A stretch of DNA of 64,000 bases from Lineus longissimus. Its lineage: Eukaryota > Nemertea > Pilidiophora > Heteronemertea > Lineidae. The first letter of the stretch is position 1; each line of letters opens with the position of its first letter. The position numbers and the translations under genes were made by a program. The stretch is from assembly GCF_910592395.1 (NCBI RefSeq), contig NC_088311.1, forward strand, positions 13,020,501-13,084,500. The letters are read 5' to 3'. Below, piece after piece: positions 12,609 to 23,254 of this stretch. The notes below the pieces were generated by a model. That model saw only the letters and a program-made list of their open reading frames with translations. It searched no databases and was not told the origin of the DNA.

Positions 12609-13706
12609 TCACTGAAGATAGACATCTAATTTATCTAGCAGATAAACCAAATTATCTGCAGCGTCGTCCAACGACTGGGCCATGGATCTGTTTCCTTCTG
12701 TCATCAAGAATTGGAAAATTTCTTGGTGTTCCGCCCTACTTACTGTAGGTGGCGTGTTGGTCAATAGGTCCGATAGAACGTTTAGTTCAGTTTCATCGAT
12801 GCCTCGCTTGCAGTCAGTACCACCACTTAACTCAGGGATGTGGTGAAGAACCTCTGGTTTCCCCGGGGGCGAATTCGGATTGCGGCAATCACGAATGTAA
12901 TGAGTATTCCACAACATTCTGATTTCATCCAACTCTTCACGCAGCAGATCCATGTAACAAAATCTACAACAGTCGATGTCGAGGCTGCTCGAGGTGTCGA
13001 TTATGCCAGCATGAGCCAATTCTTTGAAATGCTCTATCCACGTATTCATGCCCCTGCAACCGAACTTTGACCACCAGCTTTCTATGCGCTGATTCGCTGT
13101 GGAGCGCCCGTACAAGAAAACTGTGTCTTGTATTGCGCGCACATCATTGTTAGCAGAGCGAAGAAAACGATGCATTTGTTCAATATTTACGTTTTCCGTG
13201 CCACGGTCGCCTCGGACAACATTCGGCAGTCCCTTTGCATCTTTCACAGCAACCGAAAAGTATGTACACACGACTGAAGGGTCATTATTGGTTGATGCCG
13301 CGGCTAACCATAATATTTTCCTAGAGTATCCATCGATACAACCATGCACACACAATCCAAATTCTTTCAACTTGTCCCACCCATCAATATGCCAGGCGTC
13401 ATTCGGCCCTCTGGTGAAGTACTGCCTCCTACGTAATCGTCTTTGTCGGCGAATTAGCACACCATCTGGGTCAAGAACATTAAGAATCTTGCGAACTGTT
13501 TCTCTGTCGGTCACTATCTGATGAATCTTAGTAATTTTCTCATGCATTGATCTGTACCCGAGGTCCCTGCCGGTTTTCTGCATTTCTTCTCGAATGCCAT
13601 TTATGATAGTCTGGATACTATCTCTTGAACCACGTCGCCTAAGGCCAAGCCGTTTCAAAATACGCTTGAGCTGTCGAAGACCTGAAAGATCAGATACCAA
13701 GATCAT
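12609..13706 (-). CDS. Integrase-core (DDE) domain protein, transposon-derived
   Basis: An uninterrupted 365-residue frame. The N-terminal 70 residues are basic ('LRQLKRILKRLGLRRRG') and fit a DNA-binding segment. The rve-type catalytic core shows the three acidic positions: Asp in 'AWHIDGWDKLK' (about residue 110), Asp in 'VVRGDRGTEN' (about 170) and Glu in 'NQRIESWW' (about 210). The C-terminal part ('NTHYIRDCRNPNSPPGKPEVLHH...') matches a family of integrase-core proteins I know from fish, cnidarians and molluscs, of unknown cellular function. The frame is intact and all three catalytic residues are present. It has no visible terminal repeats, so it may be a domesticated gene or a single-exon remnant. 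On the minus strand an AG acceptor-like sequence near the first Met leaves open an upstream exon. Confidence 0.8.
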   Translation of the reverse strand: MILVSDLSGLRQLKRILKRLGLRRRGSRDSIQTIINGIREEMQKTGRDLGYRSMHEKITKIHQIVTDRETVRKILNVLDPDGVLIRRQRRLRRRQYFTRGPNDAWHIDGWDKLKEFGLCVHGCIDGYSRKILWLAAASTNNDPSVVCTYFSVAVKDAKGLPNVVRGDRGTENVNIEQMHRFLRSANNDVRAIQDTVFLYGRSTANQRIESWWSKFGCRGMNTWIEHFKELAHAGIIDTSSSLDIDCCRFCYMDLLREELDEIRMLWNTHYIRDCRNPNSPPGKPEVLHHIPELSGGTDCKRGIDETELNVLSDLLTNTPPTVSRAEHQEIFQFLMTEGNRSMAQSLDDAADNLVYLLDKLDVYLQ

Positions 13707-13770
13707 TTAATGTTGATTGTTTTACAATTAATTTTAAACAACGTTTTTCCTAATTTCCACATCGGTGCAT

Positions 13771-14211
13771 GATAATTATTCTAACCTCAGTGGTAATTAT
13801 TCAAACCTCGGTGGTAATTATTCTCACCGTGATGGCAATTGCCACCGCAAGCATATTGGATGTCGGGATTGGCAGCCTCGAAGCCCCCGAACGTCATATA
13901 GCCAGCAGGGGCCCATCTAGGATTTGGGGGACGGTGGGTTTCGCAAGCATGCATGCAGCGCCGAATGCGCGTTGAAAGCTCCAGATGCCCGCCTGCGAAA
14001 TTTTTTTCCCACTTGGTGTTCCGGACACCACGTTTTTTTCATAACCTTCATTCTATTCTGACCCTAACCCTACCGTAACACTTACCCTACACTAACCTTA
14101 AACCCTCACCCCAACCCCAACCAATCATGCTTGCGGTGGAAATATTTGCCACCGTGGTGAGGATAATTACCACCCAGGTTCAAATAAATTACCACCGAGG
14201 TGGTACTTTAA
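13771..14211. mobile_element. Foldback/MITE element with about 80-bp inverted arms
   Basis: The left arm (13771-13853) carries 'ggtggtaattattctcaccg...gccaccgcaagcat'. The right arm (14126-14211) is its imperfect reverse complement ('atgcttgcggtgg...gtggtgaggataattacc'). The interior includes a C/A-rich stretch (14055-14125) with telomere-like 'taaccct' words but no true hexamer array. No target duplication was identified. Confidence 0.7.
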
Positions 14212-14250
14212 TGTTACTTTGAAAGCACTACAACCAGGGCGTCGGAAAGG

Positions 14251-14601
14251 CTAGATGGTTCTACAGTTTACTTGGAAAAGGGCAGCAAGCAAGCACTGAC
14301 GCCCTTCCTCCCCCCCCCCCCCCCCACACACACACTCCGAGGACATTGAGTGCCACATACAATATATAGGCCTAGGCCTACTGTAAAAATTACCTATAGT
14401 ACTACTGTGAAAACAGTATAGAAATCCGAGAATTTCATTGTTCTTAAAGCCGAGACGGAAATATTGGCCAATCAGTTCATCTCTGTCGACGTCTAGTTGA
14501 TCTGCATTGTCCTTAGGTAGATAAAATGCAGCCATGTGGATGCCAAGAGTAGGGTAAGGTACGGTGGCCTAGCACATGAAAAAGTATTAACAAAATGGCT
14601 G
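14251..14601. other. Non-coding spacer with poly-C tract
   Basis: It contains an uninterrupted run of C at about 14310-14325 followed by (CA)n. I see nothing else. Confidence 0.5.
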
Positions 14602-15870
14602 TTCGCAAAGTTTGACCTTGACCGTGACCTTTCGAGGCGGAACCAATCATATCAGCGGAATTAATTATTTTGTTCCCGTGGAGAAAAGTATTTATTTCCG
14701 TGGAGATAAATGTTATTTCCGTGGAGATAAATGTTATTTCCGTGGAGAAAAGTATTTATTTCCGTGGAGATAAATGTTATTTCCGTGGAGAAAAATATTT
14801 ATTTCCGTGGAGATAAATGTTATTTCCGTGGAGATAAATGTTATTTCCGTGGAGAAAAGTATTTATTTCCGTGGAGATAAATGTTATTTCCGTGGAGAAA
14901 AATATTTATTTCCGTGGAGATAAATGTTATTTCCGTGGAGAAAAGTATTTATTTCCGTGGAGAAAAGTATTTATTTCCGTGGAGATAAATGTTATTTCCG
15001 TGGAGAAAAGTATTTATTTCCGTGGAGATAAATGTTATTTCCGTGGAGAAAAGTATTTATTTCCGTGGAGAAAAGTATTTATTTCCGTGGAGATAAATGT
15101 TATTTCCGTGGAGATAAATGTTATTTCCGTGGACGAAAGTATTTATTTCCGTGGAGAAAAGTATTTATTTCCGTGGAGAAAAGTATTTATTTCCGTGGAG
15201 ATAAATGTTATTTCCGTGGAGATAAATGTTATTTCCGTGGAGAAAAGTATTTATTTCCGTGGAGAAAAGTATTTATTTCCGTGGAGATAAATGTTATTTC
15301 CGTGGAGAAAAATATTTATTTCCGTGGAGAAAAGTATTTATTTCCGTGGAGATAAATGTTATTTCCGTGGAGATAAATGTTATTTCCGTGGAGAAAAGTA
15401 TTTATTTCCGTGGAGAAAAGTATTTATTTCCGTGGAGATAAATGTTATTTCCGTGGAGAAAAGTATTTATTTCCGTGGAGAAAAGTATTTATTTCCGTGG
15501 AGATAAATGTTATTTCCGTGGAGAAAAATATTTATTTCCGTGGAGAAAAGTATTTATTTCCGTGGAGATAAATGTTATTTCCGTGGAGATAAATGTTATT
15601 TCCGTGGAGAAAAGTATTTATTTCCGTGGAGAAAAGTATTTATTTCCGTGGAGATAAATGTTATTTCCGTGGAGATAAATGTTATTTCCGTGGAGAAAAG
15701 TATTTATTTCCGTGGAGAAAAGTATTTATTTCCGTGGAGAAAATACTTAATTCCGTGGAGAAAATACTTAATTCCGTGGAGAAAATACTTAATTCCGTGG
15801 AGAAAATTCGAGAAAAAAAAATCGTATTTGAATCTAAAAAAAAACATGATGTCCCTAATGGGCCACCGTA
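14602..15870 (+). repeat. Satellite-bearing repeat element, copy 2 with about 52 monomers
   Basis: The same flanks as 4581-5280 appear in opposite orientation. The array (about 14676-15800) is built from two monomers sharing TTTCCGTGGAGA: a 22-bp A type (then AAAGTATTTA) and a 21-bp B type (then TAAATGTTA). A-prime variants (AAAATATTTA) also occur, and at one end three C-type units (AAATACTTAA). Reading left to right, the order settles into runs such as A A B B and A A B A-prime A B B, so a higher-order period is present. The first 12 units instead alternate A and B more simply. The C units lie at the edge and probably mark the oldest end. Confidence 0.9.
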
Positions 15871-15888
15871 GCATATGCATGATAGTTT

Positions 15889-15988
15889 NNNNNNNNNNNN
15901 NNNNNNNNNNNNNNNNNNNNNNNNNNNNNNNNNNNNNNNNNNNNNNNNNNNNNNNNNNNNNNNNNNNNNNNNNNNNNNNNNNNNNNNN
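15889..15988. other. Assembly gap (100 N)
   Basis: Exactly 100 N follow the satellite flank. The sequence resumes in an (ACG)n tract. The round length suggests a placeholder gap, so the true distance is unknown. Confidence 0.98.
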
Positions 15989-16897
15989 ACGACGACGACA
16001 GACGACGACGGACGACGGACACTGCGGTATTGTAAAGACTCCCCTACGGTGAGCCAAAAAAGTGAGATTTTTTAACCAAAAATCTACCACATTTCTCAAT
16101 TTTTGCACCTGCCCCAGCTAATTTACCACATATTGTTTTCAGGGGTTTTGAAGTATAGGTCATTTGCCTGATTCTGAAAAAAAATGGGCTTCATATCATT
16201 TTGGGATTAAGGGTATCATGGCCCTTAAAGTTGCCCTGTCCCTTAGGGCCCAAAAAATTAGTTGAACATATTTTGGGTTTTCTCAACTGCCACAGGGTTT
16301 GGGAAAATAATCTTTTATCATAACTGACATGAAGTGTTAATCTTTCAATTAGAACAATCAAAACTTTGTGCGGTACTTTCCTTTCTTTTACTGAGGGTCA
16401 TGAACACCCCTGGTTTTTAGTGGTTTTTCAGTTACACAGGAAATGGGCATAAACCCCTGTGATACGAGCAAGTGCCGTCATTCCCTCAGTTAAAGTCATC
16501 AAAAGACATATGCTTGCCACCAGATACCCCCTACCCACCCTCAACAACCCTTCTACTTAGGGTAGGCCCTATACTCGTTTTTTATAGTTCAACCAGACCT
16601 GTACGGCAGCTCCGGAACCGGTCTTTACAAGTTTACTTGTAAATGCAAAAGAAAGAAAAAAGTGCATGCATGAATGAAGAGTTTTGACAGTTCTGTTAGA
16701 AATGACTGAAAAACAGGGCCCAAAGCCCATTAACTGCGGGTTTTCAGGCATCTTCCCTGCATTGAGATGTGGCTTGATACGGAAGTAGGTCAACACACAC
16801 CAAGAATGATATTTACATTATAACAGTGTGACAAGATTGTGTCAGAAACCTAAGGGATTAGGTCAGTGGCATATGCTCAAAACTTGATAATGCCACA
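15989..16897. other. Non-coding interval after the gap
   Basis: It begins with degenerate GAC/ACG triplets, similar to the GTC/CGT tract at 57790. The rest is A/T-rich with no supported exon. Confidence 0.5.
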
Positions 16898-17330
16898 GCA
16901 ATCATGTTTGCAAGTGACATAAATCACTTGTTTGCATAGATAATTTCAGGTGCCCGCAACAAGAACTGGTCATCCTAGCAACCTCTGTTGGAAGCAAAAT
17001 CAACCTGCAACCTTTAATCATATTTCTGTGTGACAGAAATTGCTTGTTTGCAGTTATAATTGCAGATGCCATCAAAATTGAATTAGAATTGGAAATCGCA
17101 CGGCCTGGGATCAAGCAAAATCAACATGCAATCATGTTTGCATGTGAAAAATTGCCTGTCTGTGGTGATAATCGCAGGTGCGTGTGACAAGATTGCAATC
17201 AGCAAAGTCAAAACTAAGCGATTATTGGTTTTACTCCACGACAAGAGATCTTCTTGTTGCATATCACAACGATTCTAATCATAGTCACTGTTGAGTGACA
17301 AAAAATGCCTGTTTATTAGTGTGCAGTGCT
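16898..17330. repeat. Diverged tandem repeat, period about 115 bp
   Basis: Related blocks beginning near 16898, 17011, 17128 and weakly 17275 share the order 'aatcatgtttgca-tgtgacagaaattgc-ttgtttgcag-ataattgcaggtgc'. They have diverged by substitution and small indels. Confidence 0.6.
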
Positions 17331-17372
17331 CTGATCGATTCAAACGTAGAGCAGGTCACATACTCAATATTA

Positions 17373-17512
17373 AATTTCCAGCTAATGTCAACTAATGCCA
17401 GCTATTTCCAATAAATGACAGCCCTGACATTCCTCGTTGCATGCTGAATTTGTAATTTCCAGCTAATGTCAACTAATGCCAGCTATTTCCAATAAATGAC
17501 AGCCCTGACATT
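17373..17512. repeat. Two identical 59-bp direct repeats plus CCAGC-rich tail
   Basis: 17373-17431 and 17454-17512 are the same 59-bp sequence (start AATTTCCAGCTAATGTCAAC) separated by 22 bp. The following 200 bp (to about 17720) continue as irregular 'ttccagctaatt/ccagccctgacatt' words in both orientations. Confidence 0.85.
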
Positions 17513-17903
17513 GGTAATCAGCTGGAAGGCCTGGGTCAAGATTTTTCCACCTAATTCCAGCTCTGGAAATTTAAAGGTTCCAGCTAATGCCAGGTTATGC
17601 CAGCTTTTTCCAGAGCTGGCATTTTCTGGCACTGCCATTTACCAAAATACCGCCAAACTCCAGCCCTGACATTTTCTGGAATTTCCAGCTAATTCCAGCC
17701 TCCTGGCAAGGAAAAATAGTTTGGAATTAGGTGGAAATTGCCGGCTTTTGCCGACAATGTCCAGTCGAATTTCGCAGGGGAATTCAAGGCGAGGCTAGTT
17801 GTGTTGTTCTGAAGAAGTGTAAGAAGGATATACAAAGACATCTTCTCAGACTGAAAGTTCCCCTTCTCAGACATGTGCAAGGTAGCATTGGCCCAAAGGC
17901 CGA

Positions 17904-18664
17904 ATGGGAGCTGATCGCCCAGGTTTGTTTGGTGATGTCGACCAGGACTTGACAATCTGCCCTACCCACCAATATAAACTGGGCCTTGACTGGAAGCCAT
18001 CCCGTAAATGCCAGCACCCCCTCCATTCGGTATCTTCGAAACGCGTGCCATGTAAAGACCGTGCCATTCCAGCGCTAGTCTCGAAGGAGATAAACCAGAT
18101 TTGGAATGTTTTGCTGCCAATTGGATCAGGTAGGTTGGCTCCCATCTCTGATTGTTTCATTTCAACAATCAAACTTAGTGTGACTGATACTACACACATG
18201 TAGACCTAGGTCTCGGAGGCCTTTCCAGTTCTATGTATCGCATCAGTCTAGCCTAGGGTAGTTCTTGACATCTTGATCTTTTACATTGCAGCAATTTGTA
18301 AAGACTGCGATTCAGGCCACAAGGAGGCGGTGGAGGCGGAAAAAGTGTGGCATCAACAACAGCAGGTAGGCCTACCGTAAGGCTACTCCTAGTCCTAGCC
18401 TACCCAGTCATTGTTTTTCATAAGACGACATTATAGCATACCAGTGTATGATATTTTCTCTGCTGTTTACCTTTAGCCAAGAAGATAAAGGGCCGCTTTC
18501 CACAAGATGAGTGGTTAACAACACAGCAGGTCTCAAGCTATTTCTCCCGGCTTGCTTGCCAACAGAAATGTGGTCATTTGAGCAGAGATAGAGTTGACAG
18601 CCATTCCGATGCCCAGCATCAACTTGCTGACAGCATGATGACAAGATCAAGACTGCGAGCTCAG
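17904..18664 (+). CDS. Cys/His-rich protein of an uncharacterised invertebrate family (partial)
   Basis: Three exon-like blocks: 17904-18129 (donor GTAGGT), 18292-18365 and about 18477-18664. The first contains 'TICPTHQYKLGLDWKPSRKCQHPLHS', and splicing in phase 1 joins 'NVLLPIGS' to 'ICKDCDSGHKE'. This gives CxxH, CxxxH and CxxC/H spacings that look zinc-binding. The third block encodes 'GRFPQDEWLTTQQVSSYFSRLACQQK'. I recognise this arrangement as a recurrent invertebrate family without a known function. The phase of the last junction does not fit the obvious acceptor (TTTAG at 18476), so either an internal acceptor is used or the exon is not joined directly. The start Met at 17904 is the first in frame after a stop but is not certain. 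Confidence 0.5.
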
Positions 18665-20456
18665 GTGATTGAACAGGTTGATTTGTAATGTAATGATACA
18701 TAATGTACATGTATTACAGGACTTAGTGTGACTAGTATGTCTCCCTGTTTTAAAATAGAGGCCTATGAGGTTTTGTATTACTAAGGACTAGTATGTCTGT
18801 TTTGTTGTTCAGTATGTGCTTTGAATCAAAACTCAATAGCATATTACAGGACTAAAGTTGAGTGGTCTATTACTAAGTGTGCATTTGCCTTGACCAGGAT
18901 AACCAATCATCGGGGTTCACTGTGTAATGATCATAATAGTCTGAATATTACTCTTAGTTCTACATATAATAAAAATCTGAGAAACACATGACTGCTTCTC
19001 TCTACTATTGACCTTGTTGTTCATTTCTTCCTTAATTCTAGCGGTATCCTCCTGGAGAACATGGCGGCATAATGAGAGGAATATGCGGTTATATTCACAT
19101 GATGGTTGAGAGTACATGTGCAAAGGCCTGTTGATGGTAGGGGCCTACTGTAACTCATTCTCTAAGCCGTCCCAACAACCCAATAGAAGAGGTTCTCAGA
19201 TGAACATTACCTTGCTATTTGTATTTTACTGTCATGAACAGCCTGGAATGGACTTGTGCAAGGAGCCAAGTACAAGCAACTCCCCCTACAACCATGCAAA
19301 TTGGCCTCTCTGGGATGCATGGCTTAGAAAAGATGTTTCAATGGATGTTCAGAGCCCTCCTGCTAAGTAATCAACATATTGAAGACTGCATTCCATGTTT
19401 TAGGTGTAACCGGTGTAATAGGGAAAAGCAGTCCAGACGTGAAAAATCATGTAAATCATGATGGTTGTCGACGACTGTTATTCAAAGACTACACTAGCGC
19501 ACGAAGTTTTGATTGCTGGTTATGAAAGATGGTGTAAGTGGCCATACATCCACAAAGTTTTATTACCCAAATCCCTGTGGCAGTTGAGATTTTCGCCTTT
19601 GAAGTTGCCGACACAAAGGCCCTGTTAAAGGTGGAAGGGCTATACTTTGGCCCCTATCTCCAGAATTTCAGGATATATATTATTGGTTTTCTGAAATTAA
19701 GCAGGCCATATGATGGGAAAGCTTGTTTCAAAGGGGCAATATTGCAGCATTTGTCGTTTTTTGTTGAGGACCAATTGTAATAACCGATTGAAAATCCTTT
19801 GAAGATAACCTCGTCGACCCCGAAATTTACAAATTGTTAGTTTACTCGATAAATAACAAATAGTTTTTTCTCATATCCTATATTCTTTCATAAGTTGGTC
19901 AAGTGTACCTGTCCACCAAATTTCATTGAAATCGGTGAACCACCAGGTTATCACTTTTTGCATGGTCATTCCATGCAATGACACTTAACCTACTTCCAAG
20001 AACAATATATTCCTTCATCCAATCCACCATACATGTGCTTATTTACATAGACTTCTCTTGATTTGTTGTCATCTGTCAGGGTTGTCCAATCTTCCTTGCC
20101 TTCAAAATTGGCCTCTGCATTTGGCTGGCATTGGCCCTACAGCTGCTGATAAGGAGATATATCCAATGTGTATACTCACAAACTTCATTTCTCTACGAGC
20201 CAGCACTCTTAACCTGTTTTCAGGGTGTACCCAAAATGGAATGGCATACCTCAACCTTATGATAACTCAAACCATGAGTAACTACTAGTACTAGATGGAA
20301 AAAGATCCATCACCCAATTCAGTTCTTTTCAATTCTAAAGCTGATTTTGAATAACGAACCACCCCTGATCCAGTTCGAAGCCAGTTTGTGGAACACGCGC
20401 GACAAAATAGTCATAAATGAAACTGTCCAGGTATTGCCGGTCTCGAACTATAGTCC
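18665..20456. other. Non-coding or unassigned interval
   Basis: Short open stretches occur (for example around 19240-19370) but none has a recognisable motif, and no splice pattern ties them to the preceding gene. A 3' UTR for that gene may lie here. Confidence 0.4.
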
Positions 20457-20851
20457 ATTCAGAAAGTAATTGTCCATGTCGTTTGGGGCTCTAGCACAAA
20501 AACTACTTGGCTGATTTCAACAAAGTTTGATTTTTTGTAAATATTTCTCTTTTACCAAACAGGAATTCTGAATTTTGGCGCTTGGTCTTCTTATTGTTTT
20601 GTAATGTAAAGTGGAAAATCCATAGACATTTGGCATAATACAAATTTTTCAGATTTATGGCTCTGGGGCCTTTATTTTCTGGGCTAGTTCACTGATGGTC
20701 ATGGTCACCGAAATACCAAAAAGAATGAAATGAAACCTACATTTCCTTTTTGGTCCTTAAATTTTATTTACAAAAAGCCAAACTTTGTTGAAATCGACCC
20801 AGTAGTTTTTGTGCTAGAGCCCCAAACGACGTTGAAAATTACTTTTCGAAT
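20457..20851. mobile_element. Inverted-repeat element, arms about 87 bp
   Basis: The left arm (20457-20543) and right arm (20765-20851) are reverse complements with a few mismatches. They share 'tcgtttggggctctagcaca' and its complement. The loop is about 220 bp with no coding capacity. I found no clear target duplication. Confidence 0.8.
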
Positions 20852-21099
20852 CGACTATATAGATCTGATCTGGATTGAACATGCTGTGTTCAGCTGTGTT
20901 CCTGTAATTTATCCAAGACAAAATGACTGCTGACTTTGATATAACAACATTTGCTCTAGAATCAAAACTTGGTATCCTTTTCCTTCCAAAGTAATTCCCC
21001 ATCATCATGTGTCAACGGGTTGGGGCCTTTTATGATGTGGAAGTATGTTGTTTAGTTTAATTGTTTGGGGGGACTTTGTGTGTATTTTGAAATTCCTTC

Positions 21100-21529
21100 A
21101 CTTGAATATGAAGTCAATTGTAGTGTATTTTCTTGAGAACTAGCTGTTTGAGGGTTTCTGTATGGCCTTACCCTTCTTTTGGCCTAGCAGTTCCAAAATG
21201 ATTTGTGTTTAATGTATACTTCTCTGAAATAAATTCATGTGCTGGTTGGTATTTTCTGGTTTTGCCCTCCTCAAATGAGGGAAGTAAACACGGCAGTTCT
21301 TTTGGCCTGTTGTGAACTCTTCAGTAAGGCCTTGACTAGGATGAATTTTGATAAAGTCAATTTCATGTTTTAGAAAAACACTCAAAAGAGTAGCGGTTTG
21401 TATATTAGTTGGTCAACTTCCATTGTTTCTGGTTTATTTTTCTTCCCATATTATGTTAATGCTTGTGTTCATATGGGAAGTTGCTAGGAATTGTGCTATG
21501 AATCTCATAGTGTAACTTATCAAATTGTA
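21100..21529. repeat. 430-bp direct repeat, copy 1
   Basis: Nearly identical to 22031-22460 (only a handful of substitutions, no length change). The two copies are separated by 501 bp. They lack the TG...CA ends of LTRs, so a 931-bp tandem duplication with a partial second unit is the simpler reading. Confidence 0.88.
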
Positions 21530-22030
21530 GTTCTATGATATTGTTCAAATAGAAAACATGATCATTGCTGTCAACTCAGGAACAACGTCTTTTCCACTCA
21601 TGCAACCAAATCATTTTCTACTGATAGTGATAGTGTGATAATGACAATACTGAAAGAGAGCTAATTGGCTAAATTCCTCGTAGATTCTCATATTTGTAAG
21701 ACCCAATTAGACATGCCTCCTAGGGCAGAGCAGTGAATAAAACAGACCTGGACATTTACAAATGTAATACAACACATCATATGTTTCCAACTCCTATTGG
21801 CTCCTAATCCCTTCCCATTTTTAAGGGTAATTCTAAAAGGGTCACAGTGATCAACTTGGGTTTCACTAGTTCATTGGTTAATACCTCATGAATACAGGAG
21901 TATTATGGCCTAACTAAAAATTCCCTCTCGACCACTCAACCTTTGGGGGTGTCTAACTAATACCTTAGAAACATGAGGATACATTTTTATCAAAACTAAT
22001 GCAGCAAAATGTCACCATGCAGACAGCATG

Positions 22031-22460
22031 ACTTGAATATGAAGTCAATTGTAGTGTGTTTTCTTGAGAACTAGCTATTTGAGGGTTTCTGTATGGCCTT
22101 ACCCTTCTTTTGGCCTAGCAGTTGCAAAATGATTTGTGTTTAATGTATAGTTCTCTGAAATAAATTCATGTGCTGGTTGGTATTTTCTGGTTTTGCCCTC
22201 CTTAAATGAGGGAAGTAAACACGGCAGTTCTTTTGGCCTGTTGTGAACTCATCAGTAAGGCCTTGACTAGGATGAATTTTGATAAAGTCAATTTCATGTT
22301 TTAGAAAAACACTCAAAAGAGTAGCGGTTTGTATATTAGTTGGTCAACTTCCATTGTTTCTGGTTTATTTTTCTTCCCATATTATGTTAATGCTGGTGTT
22401 CATATGGGAAGTTGCTAGGAATTGTGCTATGAATCTCATAGTGTAGCTTATCAAATTGTA
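22031..22460. repeat. 430-bp direct repeat, copy 2
   Basis: Second copy of 21100-21529, same orientation and same length. The repeat boundary is sharp at both ends ('acttgaatatg' to 'tcaaattgta'). Confidence 0.88.
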
Positions 22461-23254
22461 TTGACAAAGCATTATGCTTTACATTTCAGTGCAATTTTGA
22501 AGTTAGATTAAAAAATGGGAGTTGTCTGTTTTTGAAGAAAATAAATTGTTGGAGTTGTCTGGCTTTGCAATGAAACACAATCAAAAACCTCTTTATTCTT
22601 TTTCAGATAAAATTTACTTTATTAACAATAATTCAGAATATCCTAGTTAAAGACAACTAATTTTGCCATGGAAACTGCAAACAAAAACATCATTTTACTA
22701 AATTCAACAAAAATTGAGTTGTCTGCTTTTGGAAATGAACTCTTCACATGAACACAGGGAAAATGTACAGACAACACCATCCCCTAGGTGTCGGGAAGAA
22801 AAGTTTGCTACACTTGTAGAAGGTGGAGTGTACTCAAGTATATTCAAATCTACAGGACTCGCGGGGCTCTTTAGCAATTGCATTGGCATCTCCCAAAGTT
22901 GGAATTGATAATATGGTGTCTGTCAATCGCTCATAACTTACTAATGAAAAATTATTTATATATTTTGACACTGCATGTACCAGACTCAATGAAATTTATT
23001 TTCTATCAGACAGTTGCATAAGTGATCTAAGAATCATCTGGAGTGCATCATCACAATGTGATAACACCAGGCTGACATCCTTGTCCTCAAAACTGTTTAA
23101 GTAGACGAGCCTTGTACTGAATGACATAAGGCAGGCTGCAACCCATGCCAACTGGTAAATCATTTCCATTATAGTATGTGATGTATAGACAAATTAAAAG
23201 TGACCTACATTCCCCCAATCAGGCCTGAATTTTGAGCGAAATTTTCTGCTCCAG
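22461..23254. other. Upstream of the repeat-domain gene
   Basis: I find no supported exon or promoter motif. A polypyrimidine tract ending in CAG at 23254 is the likely acceptor of the next exon, so at least one upstream exon of that gene is unidentified. Confidence 0.4.

Noticed and set aside
14050-14125. Telomere-like 'taaccct' words
   Set aside because: Only a few irregular words inside a foldback element, without a perfect hexamer run.
14676-15800. Regular repeats resembling a CRISPR array
   Set aside because: There are no unique spacers; the units abut directly. The context is eukaryotic.
14838-15871. Nested open frames of 64-181 residues repeating YLFPWRKVFISVE
   Set aside because: They arise from 21/22-bp monomers without stops in any of several frames, and differ with monomer order. 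Not a protein family.
19116-19461. Possible last exon of the Cys/His gene
   Set aside because: Overlapping frames with no motif and no phase-consistent acceptor. Support is too weak to annotate.
21100-22460. LTR pair of a short LTR retrotransposon
   Set aside because: No TG...CA ends, no primer-binding or polypurine tract, and no coding sequence between the repeats.
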